Positions 1-9,663 of a stretch of DNA of 64,000 nt are shown here, piece after piece. The first letter of the stretch is position 1; every line of letters starts with the position of its first letter. The DNA lies in assembly GCA_026075535.2 (NCBI GenBank), contig AP026544.2, positions 6,634,001 to 6,698,000 of the forward strand. The letters run 5' to 3'. Source of the stretch: Tricholoma matsutake (taxonomy: Eukaryota; Basidiomycota; Agaricomycetes; Agaricales; Tricholomataceae). The notes under the pieces are model-generated. The model worked only from the letters and a program-made list of their open reading frames with translations. It made no database searches and was not told the DNA's origin. A program made the translations under genes and the position numbers.

Positions 1-52
1 TATTTTATTGGGAAAAAGACTTACAAAACAACCTATGGCAGGAGACCATTGG
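1..52. other. left flank of gypsy A, probably upstream part of the hAT host locus
   Basis: Fifty-two bases of non-LTR sequence. Its last five bases (ATTGG, 48-52) are repeated directly after the right LTR of gypsy A at 6100-6104, so this flank was originally continuous with 6105-6298. No coding signal can be judged at this length. Confidence 0.7.
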
Positions 53-478
53 TGTAAGGGGACTAAGGGGGTGCCCTGTGTGTTTTTCCTATTTTTTATG
101 TTCGTCCCATATTTTTCCCCACCTCATTTCCTTCTATTCTTCATTTTCTATGATTTTTCCGGATTTTATTACTAATTTTCCCTTGCTATCATGTTTGTAT
201 ATGTTGACACTTTTATATTTAGAGGCGGAGTACCCCTTCCGACACATACCCCTTGGTATGATGTCATTCGGCGGCCTTGATCCGCCTATCTCCACCTTTT
301 TCTATTTTTAGGTTATATTTGATTTTTGTCGTCTTCACATATACTGGGCATCAGCAAGGGGATCCTTAGAGTTTTCTCTTCGGATTTCCCTTTGCTAGGT
401 GCGCCCCCAATGCCTGTATTATGTAGTATAATTTTAACTTCGGATTTCCCTTTGCTAGAGGCTTAGGTTGCCCTTATA
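53..478 (+). repeat. 5' LTR of gypsy A
   Basis: 426-bp LTR matching 5674-6099. It contains a 21-bp direct duplication at 378-398 and 438-458, 60 bp apart, which may be a promoter-associated repeat. The segment 368-377 (AGAGTTTTCT) is complementary to the sequence just downstream of the LTR, see the primer-binding entry. Confidence 0.95.
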
Positions 479-499
479 GTAGAAAACTCTCCCCTAAGG
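479..499 (+). promoter_or_regulatory. candidate self-priming primer-binding site of gypsy A
   Basis: There is no TGG-type tRNA primer-binding site after the LTR. AGAAAACTCT at 481-490 is the exact reverse complement of AGAGTTTTCT at 368-377 inside the LTR, and CCTAAGG just beyond pairs with CCTTAG at 363-368 across a small gap. This is the arrangement expected for Tf1-type self-priming, where the 5' end of the transcript folds back on a site adjacent to the LTR. The transcript start is inferred, not seen. Confidence 0.5.
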
Positions 500-644
500 C
501 CCGAAAATCGCGAACGCGCTGCCCAAAATAGGCAGGTACGGACTGGACGACGCTTCCCAAAGCTCCACAGAGTCCCTACACACCGTTCCAGATACTCTCG
601 CCTTTATTGCGCCGCCATTGTCGCCAAACGCGCTCCCTAGCGAC

Positions 645-1763
645 ATGGACGCATCAGAACGCTTCGACGCGCTTGAAAGCGATGTTTCCGGAATGCGCGC
701 GCAAATCGACTCGCTTAAATCTACGATTGAAAACTTCGTTAGGACCCTCCAGGCTAACCCTACGACTAATAGTTCCCCCTTCACGACTCCAAGCGCACCC
801 AACAACGATGTTTTGCCAAACGCGTCCACTAAGGAATGTGCCCAGATCAAACCGTCCCCCCCCGCCGAATTTAATGGTGCACGTGCGCAGGGACGTGCAT
901 TCCTTAATTCCTGTGAGTTATACATTAGTCTCCAGTCGCATCAATTCGTCGATGAGGCTGCAAAAATTTATTGGGCCTTCACATACATGAAATCTGAACG
1001 CGCCTATCTCTATGTGGACCGTATCCTACGTCAAACTAAAGAACTCGGTTCTCTACCTTTCTCCACTTGGGGTGACTTTCGAGCTGAGTTCGTACGCCAC
1101 TTCTGCCCCCTCAATGAACGCCACCGAGCAGTGACACGACTTGAGTCATCCACTTACCACCAGGGACGTCGATCCATGGACGACTATATCGATGAGTTCA
1201 AGGATTTGGTGGACATGGCAGGGTATGGGAGTGGGTTACCAGTGGTGGTGAAGTTCCGACGGGGACTCAACTGAGAAATTCAGGACCAGATTGCACAGAT
1301 GTTGGAAGGGCGCCCAGCGGACGATGATATCCTTGCTTGGTATGAAGCTGCTTCACTCTGTGACGAGAACCGACTCACAAATGTGGTGTTTAATGCTGCA
1401 TTCCGTGCTCCAACTACCACTCATACACCCTACACCTTCAATCGAAGCCTCCCCCGCCCTAACCCCATTCCTGCTCGTCAAACTCCCACACCAGCTGTCA
1501 ATATCCCAGTACCAATGGATGTTGATGCAGCCCGCAGCCGTGCACGTAAGTTGGATCTCTGCTACCGTTGTGGGGAACCTGGACACAGGGCTGGAGTGTG
1601 TCCCCATCGTCAGGATATCCGCATGCTCACCCCCAAGGGACGAGACGAACTCCTGCAAGATCTGTTGGCACTTGTAGATGTTGAGGAAGCGAAGGATCAA
1701 GTTGCAGAGGAGGTTAAGCTGGAAGTTGTAGAGGAGCAGGATTTTCCTATTTGCAGCGAGTGA
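645..1763 (+). pseudogene. gag: gag of gypsy A with one in-frame stop
   Basis: Capsid/nucleocapsid protein. The first ATG after the LTR is at 645. The frame is open to a TGA at 1272-1274 and then continues in the same frame without gap to the stop at 1761-1763, so the coding unit is about 372 codons with one premature stop (a CGA-to-TGA change is the simplest origin). The middle is the helical gypsy gag region with a W-G-D-F-R-A-E-F stretch near 1070. The C-terminal part has a CCHC zinc knuckle C-x2-C-x4-H-x4-C at about 1560-1601, preceded by a Pro-rich linker. Without readthrough the product lacks the nucleic-acid-binding end and no Gag-Pol is made from this copy. Pol lies in the -1 frame and overlaps the end of gag. 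Confidence 0.93.
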
Positions 1764-4700
1764 ATCGTACGCCCTCACTGCCTGTCCATAACCACTTTGA
1801 AGTCTTGTCAGTTGAATCCCTGGAGAATGAATCCATTTCTGTGACTGCTCCCCTCTCTGACCCTTCGAAGTTGGCTAAAGACGTACCTGCTCTCCCCATC
1901 TCTCCTTCTACTCCACATCCCAAAATTAAATCATGGGAGCGTAAACTACCACGCAAGTATATTGTGGCATCCACTCCCTCTGCACATTCCTTAAACCTAG
2001 CCATCGAACTGCAGACGACCGACACTGGACAGATACTCGGTGTCTCTGCGCTCCTGGACTCTGGTGCGACTGGTCTCTTCATCGATTCCCATCTGGTACA
2101 ACAACATCGTCTAAATACTCGCTCACTCTCACGTCCGATACCTGTATATAACGTGGATGGATCCCCAAATGAAGCTGGTGCCATCCGAGAGGTTGCAGAC
2201 CTGGTTCTCCGTTACAAAGATCATAGTGAACGTGCCCTTTTTGCTGTCACTCAATTAGGAAAGCAAAAGGCGATTTTGGGATATCCATGGCTTCGAGACC
2301 ATAACCCAGAGGTCGACTGGCGCACCGGGGAGGTTACCATGAGCCGATGTCCATCCCGCTGTCGGACGTGTTTCACAGAAGCCAGGCAAGAACGTCGTGG
2401 ACAGAAGGCAGCAATACGACGAACTCAGAAGTGTCGTGCTGGACCCCTGCCTATACCTGAAGTAGAATTGGAAGGGGTTCCTGATCTAATGCTGGACTCG
2501 GATGATGATGATGAGGACCCGGAGGAAGTGGAGGAGGGTGATCGGATCTTCTACACTGCGATTCGCTCATCGCATGAGGTGTGTGCCACATCGAACATAT
2601 CCCAACGCCTCGCCGAGGCCTTCCACAAAAACAACGCTGCTAAATCCTCTACTAATTCCTTACTCCCTCATCTCCATGAGTTTGAAGACGTGTTCTCCAA
2701 GGAGTCATTCGACTCTCTTCCTGCGCGTAAGCCATGGGATCACACGATTGAACTCACCCCCGGCGCAACCCCTTCATCCTGCAAGGTCTATCCTCTCTCT
2801 CCGGAGGAACAACGGCAGCTTGACCAGTTCATCGACGAGCACCTGGCCTCTGGACGTATTCGACCATCGAAGTCACCCATGGCCTCTCCCTTTTTCTTTG
2901 TCAAGAAGAAGGATGGCTCACTTCGACCGGTTCAAGACTACAGAAGACTCAACAACATCACGGTCAAAAATCGCTACCCACTACCCCTCATCTCCGAACT
3001 CGTAAACCAGCTCCGTGGAGCCCGATACTTCACCAAGCTCGATGTCCGTTGGGGCTATAATAATGTGAGGATAAAGGAGGGAGATGAGTGGAAGGCAGCC
3101 TTTCGTACCAACCGTGGTCTTTTTGAACCGCTTGTCATGTTCTTTGGCCTTACTAATAGCCCTGCCACCTTTCAGACCATGATGAACGACATCTTCCATG
3201 ACCTCATCCTCGAAGGCGTTGTCTGCATCTATCTCGACGACATCCTCATCTTCACTCGCACGGTTGAAGAGCACCGTCGCATCACGCGCCTCATCCTAGA
3301 GCGACTTCGACGGTACAAACTCTACCTTCGTCAGGACAAATGCGAGTTCGAAAGGACCAAGATCGAGTACCTCGGCCTGATTATCTCGGAGGGTCAAGTG
3401 GAGATGGATCCTATCAAGGTAAATGGGGTCACAGCTTGGCCTACGCCCACGAACAAGAAGGAGGTGCAGTCTTTCCTGGGCTTCATCAATTTTTATCGGC
3501 GTTTTATCAAGGATTTCTCACATCATGCACGACCGCTGTTCGACTTGACAGGAAAGGAGGCATGGAGGTGGGATAATGCACAACAGGAGGCGTTCGAAAA
3601 GCTTAAGGAGATGGTCACTTCCGCTCCGATCCTTACCTTTGCTGACGATTCGCGTCCTTTTCATGTAGAAGCCGACAGTTCTGACTTTGCGACGGGTGCT
3701 GTGTTGTCTCAGCAGTCTCCGGAGGACCAGAAGTGGCATCCTGTTGCGTTCTACTCCAAAAGCCTTAGTGCTGTAGAGAGAAACTACGAGATCCATGACA
3801 AGGAGATGTTGGCGATAATGCGTGCGCTTGAGGAGTGGCGACACTTCCTCGAGGGTGCCCAACACAAGGTGGAAATTTGGACGGATCACAAGAACCTCGA
3901 GTACTTCATGACGGCCAAGAAATTGAACCGTCGTCAAGCTCGTTGGTCCCTGTATCTATCTAGATTCGACTTCTCCTTGCACCACCGTCCGGGTCGCAGC
4001 ATGGGGAAGACCGATGCCCTATCCCGACGTGCAGACCATGGGGATGGCAGCGGTGACAACCAAACCATTGTGCTGTTGCAGCCAGACCTGTTCACCATTC
4101 GGGCACTGGAAGGCATCGTACCCCAGGGCGAGGAGCGGGATATTCTACATGACATTTGTCGCGCAAACCATAGCGGTTTACATAAGGATGTTGTCGCCCG
4201 AGCTGTTAAAGAACTGAGGAAGGGATCGACCCTTTCCTTACGTGCGGCAGAGTGGGCTGAAAAGGAGGACTTGTTGTATTTCAGGGATCGCATCTATGTT
4301 CCCAATGACCCAGACCTTCGCCGGCGCATCATATCCCAACACCATGACTCACAGATTGCTGGCCACCCCGGACGCTGGAAGACCTTGGAGCTCACCTCAC
4401 GGAACTATTGGTGGCCACAAATGTCACGGCTCATTGGTCAGTATTGTCGCACTTGTGACCTTTGCTTATGCACCAAGGTCCCCCGTCGCAAGCCTATTGG
4501 TGAGCTACACCCTCTTCCTGTTCCAGAGAGTCGTTGGGATGTCGTCAGCGTCGACTTTGTGGTGGAATTGCCAGAGTCAAACGGGTTTGATGCGGTGATG
4601 TGCACAGTTGACTCAGTGGGAAAACGCGCTCACTTCATTCCCACTCACACCACTGTCAGTGCCCTAGGTGCCGCTCGACTCTACCTCCACCACGTGTGGA

Positions 4701-5662
4701 AGTTACATGGACTTCCTGGTGCCTTCCTCTCGGATCGTGGCCCTCAGTTCATGGCAGAGTTCACTCGTGAGCTGTACCGACTCCTGGGGATCAAACTCCT
4801 CGCTTCAACTGCTTATCACCCACAAACTGATGGCCAGATGGAGCGAGTCAACCAGGAACTGGAGCAGTACATCCGCCTCTTTGTCAATGAACGCCAGGAC
4901 GATTGGGATGATCTCCTTCCTTTGGCCGAGTTTGGGTACAACAACCATGTCCATGCTTCCACTCAACAGACCCCTTTCCTCTTAGACACTGGACGACATC
5001 CACGCATGGGATTTGAACCTCGCCAAACTCCCTCACACATCGAGACAGTGAATGAGTTCACAGAACGCATGAGGGATAGCTTGGAGGAGGCAAGGGCAGC
5101 CTTAGCAAAGGCGAAGGACGACATGGCGCGATTTTACAACCAGCGCCACTCCCCAACCCCTCAGTACAAGGTTGGTGATCGAGTTTATCTTGACTCCAGT
5201 GACATCTCCACTACACGTCCATCCAAGAAACTCGCTCATCGCTTCTTGGGACCTTTCCCCATTGTCAAGTGCGTTGGAACACATGCCTATCGTCTACGCC
5301 TCCCAGCCTCCATGTCCAGACTCCATCCCGTCTTCCATGTCGTCAAATTGCTTCCAGCTCCCCCAGATCCATTCCCGGGACGCCATTCACACCCACCACC
5401 ACCACCTACAGTGATCGAGGGAGAACCCCAATATGAAGTCGAGTCAATCTTGGACAGCCGTTTGCGTCGAGGAAAACTCCAGTATTTGGTACATTGGAAG
5501 GGTTATGGGTATGAGGAGAACTCATGGGTCGAAGAGTCTGACGTAAATGCCCCTCGGTTAATCAAGGAATTCCACCGACGGCACACTGCTGCACCGCGTC
5601 GCATTCAAGTCACGGACTTTGGTCGTATACGATTTCGAATGCATCGGGGCGATGCATCTTAG
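1718..5662 (+). CDS. pol: gypsy A Pol polyprotein: PR-RT-RNaseH-IN-chromodomain
   Basis: One uninterrupted frame, opening after a TAA at 1715-1717 and ending at 5662, in the -1 frame relative to gag with a 46-nt overlap (1718-1763). There is no ATG near the beginning, so expression by -1 frameshifting is inferred; a T4 run at 1742-1745 lies in the overlap but is not a canonical slippery heptamer. Aspartic protease has D-S-G at 2057-2065. Reverse transcriptase has Y-L-D-D at 3230-3241. RNase H has its first Asp at 3674 and a T-D-H-K motif near 3884. Integrase has an H-H-C-C finger near 4340-4475 and a D-D-E triad at 4553, 4733 and 4841 with D-x35-E spacing. A chromodomain lies at about 5425-5605 (Y-E-V-E-S-I-L-D, W-K-G-Y, E-N-S-W). 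All key catalytic residues I looked for are present. Confidence 0.95.
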   Translation, partial: AGSCRGAGFSYLQRVNRTPSLPVHNHFEVLSVESLENESISVTAPLSDPSKLAKDVPALPISPSTPHPKIKSWERKLPRKYIVASTPSAHSLNLAIELQTTDTGQILGVSALLDSGATGLFIDSHLVQQHRLNTRSLSRPIPVYNVDGSPNEAGAIREVADLVLRYKDHSERALFAVTQLGKQKAILGYPWLRDHNPEVDWRTGEVTMSRCPSRCRTCFTEARQERRGQKAAIRRTQKCRAGPLPIPEVELEGVPDLMLDSDDDDEDPEEVEEGDRIFYTAIRSSHEVCATSNISQRLAEAFHKNNAAKSSTNSLLPHLHEFEDVFSKESFDSLPARKPWDHTIELTPGATPSSCKVYPLSPEEQRQLDQFIDEHLASGRIRPSKSPMASPFFFVKKKDGSLRPVQDYRRLNNITVKNRYPLPLISELVNQLRGARYFTKLDVRWGYNNVRIKEGDEWKAAFRTNRGLFEPLVMFFGLTNSPATFQTMMNDIFHDLILEGVVCIYLDDILIFTRTVEEHRRITRLILERLRRYKLYLRQDKCEFERTKIEYLGLIISEGQVEMDPIKVNGVTAWPTPTNKKEVQSFLGFINFYRRFIKDFSHHARPLFDLTGKEAWRWDNAQQEAFEKLKEMVTSAPILTFADDSRPFHVEADSSDFATGAVLSQQSPEDQKWHPVAFYSKSLSAVERNYEIHDKEMLAIMRALEEWRHFLEGAQHKVEIWTDHKNLEYFMTAKKLNRRQARWSLYLSRFDFSLHHRPGRSMGKTDALSRRADHGDGSGDNQTIVLLQPDLFTIRALEGIVPQGEERDILHDICRANHSGLHKDVVARAVKELRKGSTLSLRAAEWAEKEDLLYFRDRIYVPNDPDLRRRIISQHHDSQIAGHPGRWKTLELTSRNYWWPQMSRLIGQYCRTCDLCLCTKVPRRKPIGELHPLPVPESRWDVVSVDFVVELPESNGFDAVMCTVDSVGKRAHFIPTHTTVSALGAARLYLHHVWKLHGLPGAFLSDRGPQFMAEFTRELYRLLGIKLLASTAYHPQTDGQMERVNQELEQYIRLFVNERQDDWDDLLPLAEFGYNNHVHASTQQTPFLLDTGRHPRMGFEPRQTPSHIETVNEFTERMRDSLEEARAALAKAKDDMARFYNQRHSPTPQYKVGDRVYLDSSDISTTRPSKKLAHRFLGPFPIVKCVGTHAYRLRLPASMSRLHPVFHVVKLLPAPPDPFPGRHSHPPPPPTVIEGEPQYEVESILDSRLRRGKLQYLVHWKGYGYEENSWVEESDVNAPRLIKEFHRRHTAAPRRIQVTDFGRIRFRMHRGDAS

Positions 5663-5673
5663 AGAGGGGGTGA
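5661..5673 (+). promoter_or_regulatory. polypurine tract of gypsy A
   Basis: AGAGAGGGGGTGA lies directly upstream of the 3' LTR start (TGTAAGG at 5674), immediately after the pol stop. This is the expected position for the plus-strand primer. Confidence 0.8.
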
Positions 5674-6099
5674 TGTAAGGGGACTAAGGGGGTGCCCTGT
5701 GTGTTTTTCCTATTTTTTATGTTCGTCCCATATTTTTCCCCACCTCATTTCCTTCTATTCTTCATTTTCTATGATTTTTCCGGATTTTATTACTAATTTT
5801 CCCTTGCTATCATGTTTGTATATGTTGACACTTTTATATTTAGAGGCGGAGTACCCCTTCCGACACATACCCCTTGGTATGATGTCATTCGGCGGCCTTG
5901 ATCCGCCTATCTCCGCCTTTTTCTATTTTTAGGTTATATTTGATTTTTGTCGTCTTCACATATACTGGGCATCAGCAAGGGGATCCTTAGAGTTTTCTCT
6001 TCGGATTTCCCTTTGCTAGGTGCGCCCCCAATGCCTGTATTATGTAGTATAATTTTAACTTCGGATTTCCCTTTGCTAGAGGCTTAGGTTGCCCTTATA
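5674..6099 (+). repeat. 3' LTR of gypsy A
   Basis: 426-bp copy of the 5' LTR with a single difference noted (CTCCGCC here, CTCCACC in the 5' LTR). Followed by the target duplication ATTGG. Confidence 0.95.
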
Positions 6100-6104
6100 A
6101 TTGG

Positions 6105-6298
6105 CACATCCAACATGACATCCACACCTGCATTCACATTTCAGATGACAGTTCCTCAGGAAACTCAGTTTTCCCCAGCTGTACAGCAGAAGCATTTACT
6201 GAAGTCAATAGCTAAAGCCAGGGTACAAGCTGCTCCCACCTCATCAGATCATCACTCAGAACAAACCACCACACCACCACCACACCTGCCTATGAAGC
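6105..6298 (+). pseudogene. probable N-terminal/upstream part of the hAT transposase pseudogene
   Basis: Unique DNA between gypsy A and gypsy B. It reads as a Ser/Thr/Pro/Gln-rich open frame with an ATG at 6115. Through the GAAGC duplication (6294-6298 = 23682-23686) it was formerly continuous with the hAT remnant at 23687-26378. Assignment to the transposase N terminus rests on this continuity only. Confidence 0.5.
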
Positions 6299-6966
6299 TG
6301 TCAAGAACTGTTCCTCACCCAATCGGAACCCGCATCCATCTGACCCTTTCCCGCACATCGAACCTGACATTTGTCTATGCCTCCCGATTTCATTCCTGGC
6401 CACCTTGCACTGCCCACACTGCTGTGCACCAGGCCACCTTGTACAGCACCCACGGCTGCCATCTCTATTGCAAATTCAACTATGGATTCCTGTGCAGCTC
6501 CCACTAGGTAATTTATCTATGCAGTCGAGACACTGCCACAGTCTTCGTTCCTGTTCCGCATTTATTCCAGACTACAGTATTTAAGCTTAGTTAGTTTCAC
6601 CTTGTATTCCTCAGTTTGTATATTGACATAGACTCGACTTTATCCTGCCAATCTAAACCTCCTTCTACTCCAACCTCAGTTCTCTAAGAGTCTGAACTCT
6701 ACTCTACTTGACCTCTAGTCTCCCTCTGAAGTTCTACCTCACCTGAACTTAACCTAAGTCCCTCTGTACTCCCCCCCACGTTTACCCACACTTTCCCACT
6801 CCTACCTCCAAACCTTTGACTTGAAATTAGGACACCAGACGAGGTGAAGGGTGCAGCTTCTTACAAGCTGAAGCCAAGTCCTTTCCATTTCCCCTTCCGC
6901 AGAATCTGCAACGACCTGACAACCTTCCGCTATTATCACCTGCAGTGTCCGATCGGATTCTGACGT
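6299..6966 (+). repeat. 5' LTR of gypsy B copy 1, first part
   Basis: Matches the other B LTRs from TGTCAAGAACTG up to the last 25-30 bp. The missing end is found at about 8405-8430 after a 1.4-kb insertion. TATTTAAG near 6580 and a CT-rich stretch follow the usual LTR layout of this family. Confidence 0.9.
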
Positions 6967-8404
6967 TGATGATGCTCAACCCAGAAACCCAAACAAAACC
7001 CACAAAATGGCTTCGGATGGTATAACGGCCCTCTAGATGTCACCTGTCAAACCGACCATCAAATAGTCATAAAACAACTGCTTGTCAAAGCAGTTCGAGG
7101 CTAAAAGAATGTGTTTCGAGGACTCGTGATGATTTTCGAGGTGTTGCAATGGTTTTCGAGGTGTTGCAATGGTTTTCGAGATGTTGCAATGGTTTTCGAG
7201 ATGTTGCAATGGTTTTCGAGATGTTGCAATGGTTTTCGAGATGTTGCGATATTTTTCGAAGAAGTTTTGAGGAATTTCAAGTGCACAGATATGTTTGGAT
7301 GCAAGATCAGGGGACTAGACGAGTAGTAGAAGTAAAGAAAAGGCTAATCGAGGGAAGCGAGAGTGAAAATAGCGTAATACAAGGAATTTTGAGGAATTTT
7401 GAGGAAGTTTAGCATAAAACACCAAACTTTGGACTGAATAAGACTAAACTGTACTCTCAAATCACTGTGATCTGGGAGGAAGATGACGACTTTCTTGTTT
7501 TTCTTTGTATCTAGTACATCTTTTTATATAAAATAAAGAAACTACCTAAAAAGGCTAGAGAACATGAGGCAAACATGTGGAAAACTCGAGGCCAAAGACA
7601 ATATAAGTATATCAGAACAATAAAGCGAGCCTAGAAGGGGTGAATATAACACATGATGAAGAAATAATAAGAAAGAATAGCTAAAACCAGACTGTCCTTG
7701 TTATAAATTGAATAAAAGATCAGAAACTGCTTCAAGCGGATTGTATGTGTGCACATGCGGTCGAAATGTGTTCGATATACTTGATATGTGTCCCATGTGT
7801 CCAGCATGCATCTGAAGATCGTTCGAATAGGAAATACTGTGTCTGACGATGTTTTTCGAGGTTCGATGTTTTTCGAAGATTTTCGAAGATTCTTTGGACT
7901 TCGTTCATGGCCCGATATCAGTGCGATATTGTTCGACAATGGTAGGGGATACATCTGGCATGTGTGCAATGATGCTTCAGATAGCGATATAGTGTCCGAT
8001 GTTGATTTTCGATGTTTGATGATTTTCGAAGTCGGTCGAGGAAATATCAGACTTGTTTGAATGCCGATATTGTTGCGATATTGCTTGAAACTGGTTCAGA
8101 ACCCATCGACGATGTTCCAAGTGTATATCCTGAGCTGTACGAAGGTCGGGGGAATTGTATTATGGCGGCCAAAGGCATACAAAGAATTTCGAGGTGTCGC
8201 AAAGAGTTTTGAAGCGTTGCGAAGAATTTTGAAGCATTCTCATGACTTTGTAGAGGTTTGTAGAGCTTCAGAGGGGTTTGTAGAGCTTTGGAAGGGTTTG
8301 TATGTGTTCGTAGAGCTTCGACAACAATTGCATGGGTTTGTAGAGCTTTGACAATGATCATAGATGTGTTTTCCGAGCTTGAACAACAAGGTGGACCTAT
8401 CAAC
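6967..8404. mobile_element. family F noncoding insertion in the gypsy B 5' LTR
   Basis: About 1.44 kb of AT-rich DNA without a convincing gene splits the B LTR. Edges look like GTTGAT (6965) and ATCAAC (to 8404), a short inverted terminal match; the exact duplication is unclear. It contains the 20-bp minisatellite at 7131-7250 and further degenerate TTTCGAG/GTAGAGCTT repeats to 8350. The part around 7555-7720 (AACATGAGGC..., ...AGACTGTCCTTGT) resembles 36160-36310, so this is a dispersed repeat family. Superfamily not recognised. Confidence 0.6.
7131..7250. repeat. 20-bp minisatellite, six units
   Basis: Six consecutive 20-bp units of the form GRTTTTCGAGRTGTTGCAAT with one or two differences. 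Because 20 is not a multiple of 3, all three frames stay open by rotation, giving spurious V-F-E-V-L-Q-W-like translations. Confidence 0.95.
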
Positions 8405-8430
8405 ATGTCTTCTAGGATCAGTTCTTAACA
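8405..8430 (+). repeat. 5' LTR of gypsy B copy 1, last part
   Basis: ATGTCTTCTAGGATCAG continued by TTCTTAACA is the 3' tip of the B LTR, cut off from 6299-6966 by the family F insertion. The internal sequence starts at 8431 (GTATATATGAAC), identical to that next to the 5' LTR of B copy 2. Confidence 0.88.
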
Positions 8431-8470
8431 GTATATATGAACTCACACTTCACTCATCCCATTCCTCTCT

Positions 8471-8853
8471 ATGACCCCTACCAAGACCTGCCAGCACACA
8501 ACAAGAAATTCCCAATGCACCGGTACTATTCCTGGGATCTCTGCAATCCAGCAATCCACCCTTTCCGACCCTCGACCCACCACTACTTTTGGAGTGTCTT
8601 CCAGACCCTCAAACATATTCCAACAAATCAGCTCAGGAGCCCCTTCAATCAGTGCCAATCTCATGTCCACCCATGCCCTGCACCCTTCTGCCAACCCGGA
8701 AGGTTTTCGATCAAGAACTCCCCTTGAGTATGTAGGGGGCATCAACCAGCCTGAACCCTTTGGGTTGGAAGATCCTGGTCTAGAGGACAGACCCCCTGGC
8801 AGACCTGATGGCCCTGGGGGTGACCCCGATCCCAATGATCCAGAGGATCAACC
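8471..8853 (+). pseudogene. gag: gypsy B copy 1 gag, N-terminal part
   Basis: Begins at ATG 8471 (M-T-P-T-K-T), matching M-T-P-T-E-T of copy 2. About 128 codons, Pro/Ser/Gly-rich, ending in an acidic P-G-G-D-P-D-P-N-D-P-E-D-Q-P stretch where the copia element inserted (target CAACC, 8849-8853). The rest of gag continues at 15636. Confidence 0.9.
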
Positions 8854-9182
8854 TGTTGAGAATCACACCGTGAGTGCACACTTTGATGTGTGTGCTATAT
8901 TTGGCACATCCCTTTGAGGCGCATGTTTGTATGCATGCCACCGATCCCTTTATACCTCATCCTTTCTTTATTCTATGACACTTATATATACAGTATACAG
9001 TTACCCAACCACCTCAGTCACTTATACAGAGACTGAGGTGAGTACCGTCATACTTAGATGCGAGTCTTTACTTACTGTACCAATAGTTTGATCTTGTTTA
9101 CACTAGGTACAGTATACACGAATAGAGTCACTTATACAGAGACTGAGTTTGATCTTGTTTACACTAGGATTGACTTTCTACA
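8854..9182 (+). repeat. 5' LTR of the copia element
   Basis: 329 bp. Contains a duplicated motif AGTCACTTATACAGAGACTG (about 9017 and 9127) and TATATATACAGTATACAG near 8985. Confidence 0.95.
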
Positions 9183-9193
9183 GGTTATGGGCC
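9183..9193 (+). promoter_or_regulatory. copia primer-binding site, half-tRNA type
   Basis: GGTTATGGGCC directly follows the LTR. It resembles the primer-binding site of Drosophila copia, which pairs with the anticodon-stem region of initiator tRNA-Met cleaved internally, rather than with a tRNA 3' end. Confidence 0.7.
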
Positions 9194-9663
9194 ACTCCCG
9201 TCACACCTAGACAATGGTAGAAATTCTCCTAGCCACTCAATGCTTGCATACGTCATTTTTGATCGGTCTGCCCAATCACTAGATCTTGGATCACAAATTA
9301 ATGGAATCGGGTTTCCTGACACATTATTCCCTCCCCTTTGTCTATCAAATGCTTTCTGTTTGCCACTACCCTTTTATCCTCTTCTTGACCATTTCCACTA
9401 TGACTGCCGAAACCAGCCCACCATCCATTTCCCTCATCAAATTATCTGTTCAATACTCCGGGGAGAAACTCGACAAGCTCAAATCCAACTACAAAGAGTG
9501 GTGTGAGGAAATCGCTATCGCCCTATCCTTGAACGGTCTATATGAGTATGTTACTGGTGACATTACTGAACCTACATCTACAGAACCGCGGGCTCTCACC
9601 AACTGGAAGGCTAATTCGCACCTTGCATATGCCTTTTTAGCCTTCAGCATCTCTCCTTCTGAG

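Larger units (their letters stand above)
53..6099 (+). mobile_element. Ty3/gypsy chromovirus A, nearly complete and young
   Basis: A full LTR retrotransposon with 426-bp LTRs at 53-478 and 5674-6099 that I could distinguish at one position only (A versus G near 275/5896), flanked by perfect 5-bp target duplications ATTGG at 48-52 and 6100-6104. LTR ends are TGTAAGGG and CCCTTATA. Inside are gag (one in-frame TGA) and an uninterrupted pol ending in a chromodomain. The order PR-RT-RNaseH-IN-chromodomain places it among Ty3/gypsy chromoviruses. The near-identity of the LTRs means insertion is recent relative to everything else here. The gag stop probably makes this copy non-autonomous. Confidence 0.96.

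Noticed and set aside
78..311. 77-codon Phe/Leu-rich frame, repeated at 5699-5932
   Set aside because: It lies wholly within the two LTR copies and is hydrophobic because of T-rich LTR sequence; no evidence for a gene.
7131..7250. CRISPR-like array
   Set aside because: Units are contiguous, without spacers, in fungal transposon DNA.
7131..7412. Cys/Trp/Phe-rich overlapping plus-strand proteins
   Set aside because: They are translations of a 20-bp minisatellite in rotating frames.
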